64,000 nt of DNA, from positions 80,388-144,387 of the forward strand of contig JANMDN010000075.1 of the NCBI GenBank assembly GCA_031376285.1, given 5' to 3'. The first letter of the stretch is position 1. Each line of letters begins with the position of its first letter. Positions 13,637 to 21,108 of the stretch are shown one piece after another. The translations under genes were made by a program, and so were the position numbers. Below the pieces are notes generated by a model. That model was not told where the DNA came from and did not search any database. It worked only from the letters and a program-made list of their open reading frames with translations. The stretch comes from JANMDN01 sp031376285 (lineage in GTDB: Bacteria > Actinomycetota > Thermoleophilia > Miltoncostaeales > Miltoncostaeaceae).

Positions 13637-14056
13637 ATGTACCGGTATAGCCGAGAAATGTACCTCGCGCTTCGGGATCACGTGATTGCCGATGCCGAGC
13701 ACGCGCCATCTGCCAAGCGAGCACTCCTCAAGCGCTGCGAGGCTGCGGTCGAGCGGATCGCTCTCGATCCGAACCACCTGTCCCGCCCGGCCCTGCGTCT
13801 CTTCAACAACGTTCGAGCGCTCTTTCCGGTCAACAAGCAGCTGAGCGTCTACGAGACGATCTCGCGCCACGTCGACGACGCCATCGCCTTCCTCAGAACG
13901 GAAGAGGGCGCCGATGCGGCGACGGTCAACCTGATGCGCTGCCGGGCCGCCACCAGGCGCGGGAAGGCGTGCCAGCGGGTGCCGCTGCCGGGCTCGCGCT
14001 TCTGTCCCTCGCACAAGCACCTCGATCCGGCCCTCGCCGGATCCCGAGCCGCCTAG
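13637..14056 (+). CDS. Hypothetical protein with C-terminal Cys/His zinc-like motif
   Basis: A 139-residue protein. The first 95 residues are mostly helical (MYRYSREMYLALRDHVIADA, LLKRCEAAVERIA). The C-terminus has the pattern C-x-A-x-T-x-x-G-x-x-C-x(9)-C-x-x-H in MRCRAATRRGKACQRV and FCPSHKHL, resembling short DUF5763-like zinc modules often attached to DNA- or phage-related proteins. GGAAAGGGG precedes the ATG at suitable distance. Function unknown. A strong hairpin begins 14 bases after its stop codon. Confidence 0.72.
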   Translation: MYRYSREMYLALRDHVIADAEHAPSAKRALLKRCEAAVERIALDPNHLSRPALRLFNNVRALFPVNKQLSVYETISRHVDDAIAFLRTEEGADAATVNLMRCRAATRRGKACQRVPLPGSRFCPSHKHLDPALAGSRAA

Positions 14057-14069
14057 CCCCGCCGTCGGC

Positions 14070-14111
14070 GCGGTCGATCACGCCGGGTAGATTCCCGGTG
14101 TGATCGACCGC
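14070..14111 (+). terminator. 18-bp hairpin spanning the hyuA start codon
   Basis: Arms 14070-14087 and 14094-14111 pair over 18 positions (17 Watson-Crick and one G-U) around a six-base TAGATT loop. The 3' arm contains the GTG start of hyuA (14100). It could terminate the upstream transcript without a U-tract, hide the hyuA start from ribosomes, or be a DNA operator palindrome. Confidence 0.7.
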
Positions 14112-16004
14112 ATCGTCTCGGCGGGGGTGGATGTCGGTGGAACGTTCACCGACGCGAGCGTCTTCGTCGGTTCGAAGCGCTTCGCCGCAAAGGTTCCCAC
14201 CACTCCGAGCGACCAGAGCGTCGGAGTCATCGCGGCGCTTTCAGCGGCCCTGCGCCAAGCCGGCCTGACACCGGCTGATCTCACGGCCTTCGCCCACGGA
14301 ACAACCGTGGGGACAAACGCACTACTCGAGGGCCGACTGGCGCGAACCGTCCTCTGCACGACGCGGGGGTTCGGCGACGTTCTTGCGCTCCGACGCCAGG
14401 ACCGGGCCGACTTGTATCGCCTCGACCGGTCCCACCCACCACCCCTTGTCGAGCGCGACGATGTCATCGAGGTCGAGGAGCGCTGCGGACCGGATGGGGT
14501 GGTCCGCGATCTGACCGACAGCGAGGTTCGCCGGGCTGTCGAGCGCGTGCGGGCGCGTCGTCCAGAGGCGGTGGCGGTCGGGCTCCTCTTCTCGTTCGCG
14601 TTCCCTGAGCACGAGCGCCGCCTCAGCGCGGCGCTACGAGCGGCCCTGCCCGACATCCACATCAGCACGTCGATCGAGGTGCTCCCCGAGATTCGCGAGT
14701 ATGAGCGCATCTCGACCACCGCCATCGACGCCGCCCTCGGGCCGACGCTGCGGGGCTACCTCACCGCGCTTGGCGCGCGCGCCGCCTCCGCGGGGGCGCC
14801 AGCACCCGCGATCATGCAGTCAAGCGGCGGGCTCATCGGTGTCCGCGACGCCGCGGCGCATCCCGCCTGGACCGCGCTCAGCGGACCTGCCGCTGGGGTC
14901 ATTGGCGCGAGCGCACTCGCGGAATGCCTCGGCGAGAGGGACGTGCTCACGCTCGACATGGGCGGGACGTCGTGTGACGTTGCGGCGGTTGTCGGCGGCG
15001 TCGCGGGTCGAACATCTGCGACGGTTGTCGGAGGTCATGCCCTCTCGCTGCCGGCGATCGACGTGAACACGATTTCTGCCGGAGGTGGGAGCGTCGCCTG
15101 GGCTGACTCCGGTGGTGCGCTTCGCGTCGGCCCACGATCGGCGGGCTCCGAACCTGGACCTGCCGCCTATGGGCGCGGAGGGCACGAGCCGACGGTGACC
15201 GATGCCAACGTCGTCCTTCGACGACTCGACGGCGTGGAACTCGGGGCGGGTCTTCGCCTCGACCCTCCCCTCGCCACTCAGGCGATCCGGCCTCTTGCCG
15301 AGACGCTGGGTCTATCGATCGAGGCCTGCGCCGAAGGGATCATCGCGGTCGCGGTCCAGGGCATGGTCGACGCGCTGCGCCGAGTGAGCGTGGAGCGCGG
15401 TCTCGATCCCCGCGGTTTTGCCCTCGTCGCATTTGGTGGAGCTGGTCCACTTCACGCGTGCCAGATCGCCGATGCCCTGGAGATATGCCGGGTCATCGTG
15501 CCGCAAGATGCCGGGGTGCTCGCGGCCCTCGGCCTGGTTGTCGCGCCGAGTCGCCGCGACGCCGTGCAGAGCGTCCTTCTCCCAATCGACGCCGACGGTG
15601 ACCTTCAGACCGCGCTCACCACCCTTCGCGAGCGCGCGGAGATCGCGTTGCCGGGCGCGCCCACGGCCGTCTGCGCCGACTGTCGCTACGTCGGGCAACG
15701 CCACCACCTCACCGTCGACTGGACCCGCCCGGATGACGGCGCGTCCCTTCGATCGGCCTTTGATCGGGAGCATCAACGCCGCTTCGGTGACCACGATCCC
15801 ACCCGACCGGTGGAGGTCGTGACCCTCCGGGTGGCGGCCGAGCGCGGGGGGAGCGCGCTCGAGCTGGCCGCGGCCCACGACCAACCCGAGTACGTCGGAC
15901 CGCTCCTCCTTGCGCTCCCGGGTTCGAGCTGCTGGATCGCGCCTGGCTGGCGTGCTCGGCTTGGAGCCGGGGAGACGGTGACAATGGAGCGGCGCCATGC
16001 TTAA
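14100..16004 (+). CDS. hyuA: Hydantoinase/5-oxoprolinase family subunit A
   Basis: A 634-residue ATP-dependent amidohydrolase subunit of the HyuA/OplA-N group. The N-terminus has the ASKHA-type GVDVGGTFTDA loop, then FAHGTTVGTNALLEG, TLDMGGTSCDVA and the VAFGGAGPLHA phosphate segments. Relatives hydrolyse N-methylhydantoin, 5-oxoproline or carboxylate acetone; the substrate cannot be told from sequence. It pairs with HyuB 80 bases downstream. The GTG start at 14100 lies inside an 18-bp hairpin. No later in-frame start keeps the first glycine loop well placed. Confidence 0.92.
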   Translation: MIDRIVSAGVDVGGTFTDASVFVGSKRFAAKVPTTPSDQSVGVIAALSAALRQAGLTPADLTAFAHGTTVGTNALLEGRLARTVLCTTRGFGDVLALRRQDRADLYRLDRSHPPPLVERDDVIEVEERCGPDGVVRDLTDSEVRRAVERVRARRPEAVAVGLLFSFAFPEHERRLSAALRAALPDIHISTSIEVLPEIREYERISTTAIDAALGPTLRGYLTALGARAASAGAPAPAIMQSSGGLIGVRDAAAHPAWTALSGPAAGVIGASALAECLGERDVLTLDMGGTSCDVAAVVGGVAGRTSATVVGGHALSLPAIDVNTISAGGGSVAWADSGGALRVGPRSAGSEPGPAAYGRGGHEPTVTDANVVLRRLDGVELGAGLRLDPPLATQAIRPLAETLGLSIEACAEGIIAVAVQGMVDALRRVSVERGLDPRGFALVAFGGAGPLHACQIADALEICRVIVPQDAGVLAALGLVVAPSRRDAVQSVLLPIDADGDLQTALTTLRERAEIALPGAPTAVCADCRYVGQRHHLTVDWTRPDDGASLRSAFDREHQRRFGDHDPTRPVEVVTLRVAAERGGSALELAAAHDQPEYVGPLLLALPGSSCWIAPGWRARLGAGETVTMERRHA

Positions 16005-16084
16005 CGTGCGGCGACGGGTGCTTCCACCCTCCGGGCGGCCGGCTCTGCGCCCCCACGGCCACCACATGGCGGATTCGGCCGCCA

Positions 16085-17638
16085 GTGGCTGAGGAGTACC
16101 CGATCGCGCTCCAGGTCCTCGGGAGCGCCCTACGATCGGTGGCCCAGGAGATGCACGCGGCCATTGTTCGCTCGGCGTCGAGCCCGAACATCACCGAGCG
16201 GCGAGATTGCAGCACCGGCCTCTTCGGGGCCGACGCAATCATGCTCGTCCAGGCTGATTCCATCCCCGTGCACCTCGGGGCGATGCCAGCTGCCGTGGAG
16301 GCGGTCATCGCCGCCGGGATCGCCCCCGACGAGGCTTGGATCTTGAACGATCCATTCACCGGGGGTACCCACCTCCCGGATATCACGATCGTGTCCGCGA
16401 TCGCCCCACTGGGTGAGCCGGTGCTGTGCTTTGCCGTCTCGCGCGCCCACCACTCCGATGTCGGCGGGATGAGTCCCGGCAGCATGCCGGCGAGGTCGAG
16501 GGACTTGCTCCAAGAGGGACTCGTCATCCCGCCAGTCGCCCTCATTCGCGACGGAAGAATCGATGAGAGACTGATGGCGATCCTCCTCGCCAACACCAGA
16601 ACGCCGGTCGAGCGCATCGGAGACCTCCGCGCCCAGATCGCCGCCCATCGACTCGCCGAGCAGCGCATCACCGGTCTTGTGTCCCGCCACGGGCGCGGCC
16701 AGATCGAGGTGGCTGGCCAAGCGATGGTTGCGTACGCGCAGCGTCGAACTCGGGCAGCCATCGCGGCGCTCCCGGATGGGCGCTATGTCGCAAGCGACGT
16801 CCTCGAAGGCGACGGCACAACCGACCGCGACCTCGCCATCGTTGCGACCGTCACCATCGATGGGGAGCGCCTCCTGGTCGACTTCACGGGGAGCGCCAGC
16901 GAAGGCGCAGGGAATCTCAACTGCCCGATCTCGGTCACTCGATCGGCCGTGTACTTCGTCGTGCGTCTCGCGACGGACCCAGACATTCCGGCGTCCGGGG
17001 GCGCGTTTTCGCCGGTGGAGGTGATCGCCTCCGCCGGATCAATCGTCAACGCGAGCCCGGGACGCGCCGTTGTGGGTGGCAACGTTGAGACCTCGAGCCG
17101 CATCGTCGATGTCGTCATGGCCGCCCTCGCGCAGGCGACCGACCTGCCAGCCTCGGGGCAGGGAACGATGAACAACCTCACGATCGGGGGTGTCGGAGCC
17201 AGCGGCCCCTTCACCTACTACGAAACGATCGGGGGCGGGCAGGGCGCGTCACCCGCGGCGGACGGCCCCTCCGGGGTGCACGTGGCGATGTCAAATACCC
17301 TGAACACCCCGGTCGAGTCGCTCGAGACGGCCTACCCGCTTCGGGTCGAGCGCTACGCGCTCCGGCCGCAGACGGGTGGACGCGGCGCCCATCGCGGCGG
17401 AGACGGAGTCGAGCGGGTGATTCGGGTCCTCATCGACGCCGAGGCGTCAATCATCTCGGAGCGACGCCGGCACCGGCCACCCGGGCGGGCTGGCGGCGAG
17501 GATGGTGCGCTCGGCGAGAACCTCGTAAACGGCGAGGTTGTCTCGGCGAAGTGGAGCGGCGCCCTTCAAGCGGGGGACGAGATCACCATCCGGACGCCGG
17601 GCGGCGGGGGGTACGGCCGACCGGAGGAAGGCGCCTGA
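16085..17638 (+). CDS. hyuB: Hydantoinase/5-oxoprolinase family subunit B
   Basis: A 517-residue HyuB-type subunit: SASSPNITERRDCS, ILNDPFTGGTHLPDI, SRAHHSDVGGMSPGSMP and the late YYETIGGGQGASP and SNTLNTPVESLE segments are characteristic, including the acidic and His positions that bind metal in the catalytic beta subunit. With HyuA it should form the ATP-dependent cyclic-amide hydrolase. The GTG start at 16085 lies 80 bases after hyuA. The protein ends with the glycine-rich ITIRTPGGGGYGRP motif typical of complete family members. Confidence 0.92.
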   Translation: MAEEYPIALQVLGSALRSVAQEMHAAIVRSASSPNITERRDCSTGLFGADAIMLVQADSIPVHLGAMPAAVEAVIAAGIAPDEAWILNDPFTGGTHLPDITIVSAIAPLGEPVLCFAVSRAHHSDVGGMSPGSMPARSRDLLQEGLVIPPVALIRDGRIDERLMAILLANTRTPVERIGDLRAQIAAHRLAEQRITGLVSRHGRGQIEVAGQAMVAYAQRRTRAAIAALPDGRYVASDVLEGDGTTDRDLAIVATVTIDGERLLVDFTGSASEGAGNLNCPISVTRSAVYFVVRLATDPDIPASGGAFSPVEVIASAGSIVNASPGRAVVGGNVETSSRIVDVVMAALAQATDLPASGQGTMNNLTIGGVGASGPFTYYETIGGGQGASPAADGPSGVHVAMSNTLNTPVESLETAYPLRVERYALRPQTGGRGAHRGGDGVERVIRVLIDAEASIISERRRHRPPGRAGGEDGALGENLVNGEVVSAKWSGALQAGDEITIRTPGGGGYGRPEEGA

Positions 17639-17796
17639 GGCGGGCATGGAGCGTCCCTCACCAGCAGTCTTTCGCCGGTTCTCACCCCTGCGACCGGTCC
17701 TCCGGGGAAACCGAAAAATGCAGGAAGTCTCTGGCCCAATCCCCTATTGGTCGTGCTGGCCGGACGTCACCAACGAACGTGTCAGCACGCTAGACA
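17639..17796. other. Intergenic region after hyuB, nothing recognised
   Basis: An ORF could run on from ATG 17646 to 17963, but its peptide (MERPSPAVFRRFSPLRPVLR...) shows no domain, and the base composition is lower in GC than the neighbours. I see no terminator with a U-run. Confidence 0.4.
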
Positions 17797-17960
17797 GATG
17801 CTTGATTCCAAACTCGTGGCGGGCATCCGCTGGCTGCGACACGTCGCGACTCGGCGTCCTTGGTCGGCCACATATTCCCGATATGCGGACTGACGCTGCG
17901 TTCTTGATTCGCTTGGTTTCGCTCACCGGATCCGACCACCAGACTTTGGAATCAATCATC
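17797..17960. repeat. 164-bp element with imperfect 19-bp terminal inverted repeats
   Basis: The ends GATGCTTGATTCCAAACTC (17797-17815) and its inverted match (17942-17960) agree at 17 of 19 positions, with an 11-bp perfect core (TTGATTCCAAA). The interior has lower GC than the flanks and no clear gene; a minus-strand ORF of 71 codons starting just inside the right arm is not recognisable. It resembles a small non-autonomous insertion (MITE-like). No target-site duplication is evident. Its right end touches the stop codon of the LytR_C gene. Confidence 0.45.
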
Positions 17961-18691
17961 TAGGGGGTCGTCGACGTGACGACCGGGGCGGTCTGCCCCA
18001 CCCCGTCCGACCCGAGCACGACGACGGCGTCGGCATTTGCGATCTGCGTCGTCGTCAGCCCGTCGAGGCGTTTGGCGGTTTTGACCCCAAGGTCGTACGC
18101 GACGTTCCAGCCGATGATCCGCGACCCGGCGGGAAACATCACCACTGTGGTCGTCAGTGCGCCCGCGTTCCCGGTGTTGCCTTTGGTGTATCCAAGGAGA
18201 CCAATCCGATCGAGGGTGGCGGCGGCGGCGCCGGTGGTGTTGCTCCCGTTGAACACCGAGACCGTGTAGGCCGACTTCCCATTGGGGAGGGCCGGCGGGC
18301 TGTCGGGAACCGTCCCGTCGCCGATTGGCGGTTTCGGCCGCTCAGGCTTCGGATTCGAGGTTGTCGTCTGAGCGGTCTTCGCCGCGGGCTCGCGCAGGAG
18401 CACGTACCAGGCCCCCGCTCCCAGGACGCCAAGCAGGACGAGCGAACTTGCGACAACGCCGAGTGCCCTGCGACCGCCCGACGGCGCGCTACCCGAGGAG
18501 GTCTGAATCCGCGCCTGAAGCTCGGCGATCCGGTCAAGCGACGCCTTGCCGGCGCTCCCTCCGCCACTTGCGACCCGCTCCTCGAGGTCACCGACTCGTC
18601 GGCTCTGCCGAATCAGGAGAATTGCCAGGAGGACCGCCGCAAACAGCGAGAGCACGGCGACGACCGGCGTGAGGAGATCGATCACATCCAT
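17960..18691 (-). CDS. Membrane protein with LytR C-terminal (LytR_C) domain
   Basis: A 243-residue protein. It has an N-terminal membrane segment (VVAVLSLFAAVLLAILLI), a short coiled-coil-like stretch (LEERVAS ... IAELQARI), a second membrane segment (LGVVASSLVLLGVLGAGAWYV), a Pro/Lys linker and a terminal LytR_C module (YTVSVFNGSNTTGAAAATLD ... DAVVVLGSDG). The LytR_C domain is often found at the end of LCP wall-polymer transferases or on its own; here no LCP domain is present. The likely location is the cell envelope; function unknown. Confidence 0.83.
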   Translation of the reverse strand: MDVIDLLTPVVAVLSLFAAVLLAILLIRQSRRVGDLEERVASGGGSAGKASLDRIAELQARIQTSSGSAPSGGRRALGVVASSLVLLGVLGAGAWYVLLREPAAKTAQTTTSNPKPERPKPPIGDGTVPDSPPALPNGKSAYTVSVFNGSNTTGAAAATLDRIGLLGYTKGNTGNAGALTTTVVMFPAGSRIIGWNVAYDLGVKTAKRLDGLTTTQIANADAVVVLGSDGVGQTAPVVTSTTP

Positions 18692-18891
18692 CGGCGGAGG
18701 CGGAGGGTATCAGCGCCGCACACCGTCCGCCGAACGAGTCGTCGACCGAGTCGCGCGCGCACGGGGCCACCCCGAACCTCCACCCACTTCTGAGGATAGC
18801 GTCGGTACCTGTGTTTGCGTCGAAAACATCGTGCCAGCGGCGTGCCGGAACTGTGGCAACTGGCACGGTGGCGGGCGTCGGGCCGCAACGC
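18692..18891. other. Gap between LytR_C gene and rsh
   Basis: About 200 bases without a convincing gene. A GTGCCAG/CTGGCAC pair (18831-18837 and 18860-18866) could form a weak hairpin downstream of rsh; no U-tract follows. Confidence 0.35.
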
Positions 18892-21108
18892 CTACCGGCT
18901 GGGCGTCACACGGTATGCGTCGAAGACCGAGTCGACGTTTCGCAGCGCCGAAACGAGATGGCGAAGCGAATCGATGTCGCCGACCTCCACCGTGAAGCGA
19001 TTTCGGATCATCTGGTCGTCGGTGTGACAGTTCGCCCCAACGATGTTCGCGCCGTGCTCGGCGAACGTACGGGAAAGGTCTTCCAGGAGCCGCGACCGAT
19101 CCCAGCCGTCGACGGCCAACTCGACGAGGAAGCTCTGACGGCTCGACCCAGCCCAAGACACCGGCGTGAAGCGCTCCGGGCTCCGCAGAAGCGCCTTGAC
19201 GTTGGGGCAGTCCTCGCGGTGGATCGTGATGCCCCGACCGAGGGAGATGTAGCCGAGGATCGCGTCACCCGGAACTGGGCGGCAGCACTCCGCCATTCGA
19301 ACAAGCACATCGGCCACCCCGTCGATCTCGATTCCGAGCTCACCCGACTTCGCCGAAGAGCGCGTCCGTCGGCGCTTTCCGGTGTCGGGGGCCGCGGTCT
19401 CCGCCTCGACAACCTCCCCGGACTTCAACCCGGCGATGAGCTTGTTGACGACCGTCTGGACCGGGGTCTTTCCCAGTCCGAGGGACACGTAGAACTCTTC
19501 AGCCTTGCGAAAGTTCATGTCCTGCATGACGGCCGCAAGAAGTGGCGAGCCCACCAGTTTCTGGCTCGGAAGCCCGGCTCGCCGCATGGCCTCTTGAAGC
19601 GCGTCTCGACCCTGCTGTTCCGCATCCTCGCGTTGCTCGCGCCGGAAGAACTCCCGGATCTTGGACCTGGCCTTGCCGGTCTTGACGAGGTGAAGCCAGT
19701 CACGTGACGGGCCGCGCGGCGCCTTGGAGGTGAGGATCTCGACGAAGTCGCCGATTTTGAGCACGTAGGTCAGCGGGACGATTCGGCCGTTTACCTTCGC
19801 GCCGACGCATCGGTGTCCGACATCGGTGTGGACGTCGTATGCGAAATCGAGCGGAGTCGATCCGGCCGGGAGCGCCCGCAGCTCGCCTTTCGGCGTGAAG
19901 ACGTAGACCTCCTCCTTGTCGAGGTCACCGCGAAGTCCATCCATGAAGTCGCCGGCGTCGGGTGTCTCACGCTGCCAGTCCATGATTCGCGACACCCACG
20001 TGTCCCAGGCGCCACCGGCCGCGGTTCCGGGACGCTTGTAGCGCCAGTGTGCGGCGACGCCGTACTCCGCGGTGTCGTGCATCTCGTGCGTACGAATCTG
20101 AATCTCGAGGGGGTTACCCTGGGGGCCGATCACCGTGGTGTGCAGCGACTGGTACATGTTCAGCTTGGGCATCGCGATGTAATCCTTGAAGCGTCCCGGC
20201 ATGGGACGCCAAAGGGAGTGAACGATGCCGACCGCGCCGTAACAGTCCTTGACTGAGTCGACCAACAACCGCAGCGCGGTCAGGTCGTAGATCTCGTTGA
20301 AGGCCTTTCCGCGCCGAGTCATCTTCTCGTAGATCGAGTAGAAGTGCTTGGCCCGCCCGGTGATCTCCACTGATTCGATCCCGACCGCCGCAAGCTCGCC
20401 TTCGAGGGTCTGCGCGGCCTCGGCGACGTAGGACTCCCGATCGGACCGGCGCTGGTTGACCATCTGCTGGATCTCGCGGTAGCGGCGAGGATGCAGCGCC
20501 TGGAAGGCAAGGTCCTCGAGTTCCCACTTGAGTGACTGGATGCCCAGTCGGTGCGCAAGGGGTGCGTAGATCTCGAGCGTCTCTTGGGCCTTCTGAACCT
20601 GCTTTGCCTTGCCCATGTAGCTCAGCGTGCGCATGTTGTGCAACCGGTCGCAGAGCTTCACGATCAAGACGCGCACGTCAGCGGACATGGCGATAACGAG
20701 CTTGCGATAGGTCTCGGCCTGGCGCTCCTCGCGACTTTCAAATCGGATCTTGGAAAGCTTGGTGACGCCGTCCACGATGGTCGCGACCTCGGCGCCGAAC
20801 TCCCGCTCAACCTCCTCGAGGCTCGTTGCCGTGTCCTCCACGGTGTCGTGGAGGAGCGCCGCTTGCAGAGCGGGCACATCGAGGCCGAGTTGGGCGCAAA
20901 CAACCGCCACACCGATCGGGTGGATGATGAAGGGCTCGCCCGACTCACGAAGCTGGCCCGAGTGCTTGCCGTACGCGAACTCGTAGGCGCGGCGGATCGC
21001 CGGGAGATCGGCCTCCGGATTAAGGCTCCGGACCTGACTCAGCAGGTCAGCGAGCTGATCCGGCTCTGCCGAGACGAGAAGCGCAATATCGCCGAGATCG
21101 CCGGTCAC
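18892..21108 (-). CDS. rel: Bifunctional (p)ppGpp synthetase/hydrolase, long RSH
   Basis: A 738-residue stringent-response enzyme. Domains in order are an HD hydrolase (FIIHPIGVAVV, ALLHDTVEDT), a synthetase (YSIYEKMTRRGKAFNEIYDL, RFKDYIAMPKLNMYQSLHTT), TGS (VYVFTPKGELRALPAGSTPLD) and a C-terminal Cys-containing region plus ACT. The RFKD motif and intact HD residues indicate a bifunctional Rel rather than a synthetase-only RelA. The GTG start at 21108 overlaps the recJ stop as GTGA; the longer upstream ORF extension is inside recJ. It is probably the only long RSH in the genome, as is usual in actinobacteria. Confidence 0.95.
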   Translation of the reverse strand: MTGDLGDIALLVSAEPDQLADLLSQVRSLNPEADLPAIRRAYEFAYGKHSGQLRESGEPFIIHPIGVAVVCAQLGLDVPALQAALLHDTVEDTATSLEEVEREFGAEVATIVDGVTKLSKIRFESREERQAETYRKLVIAMSADVRVLIVKLCDRLHNMRTLSYMGKAKQVQKAQETLEIYAPLAHRLGIQSLKWELEDLAFQALHPRRYREIQQMVNQRRSDRESYVAEAAQTLEGELAAVGIESVEITGRAKHFYSIYEKMTRRGKAFNEIYDLTALRLLVDSVKDCYGAVGIVHSLWRPMPGRFKDYIAMPKLNMYQSLHTTVIGPQGNPLEIQIRTHEMHDTAEYGVAAHWRYKRPGTAAGGAWDTWVSRIMDWQRETPDAGDFMDGLRGDLDKEEVYVFTPKGELRALPAGSTPLDFAYDVHTDVGHRCVGAKVNGRIVPLTYVLKIGDFVEILTSKAPRGPSRDWLHLVKTGKARSKIREFFRREQREDAEQQGRDALQEAMRRAGLPSQKLVGSPLLAAVMQDMNFRKAEEFYVSLGLGKTPVQTVVNKLIAGLKSGEVVEAETAAPDTGKRRRTRSSAKSGELGIEIDGVADVLVRMAECCRPVPGDAILGYISLGRGITIHREDCPNVKALLRSPERFTPVSWAGSSRQSFLVELAVDGWDRSRLLEDLSRTFAEHGANIVGANCHTDDQMIRNRFTVEVGDIDSLRHLVSALRNVDSVFDAYRVTPSR

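Noticed and set aside
17646..17963. Small plus-strand ORF after hyuB
   Set aside because: No Shine-Dalgarno, no domain, and it runs through both inverted ends of the 164-bp element.
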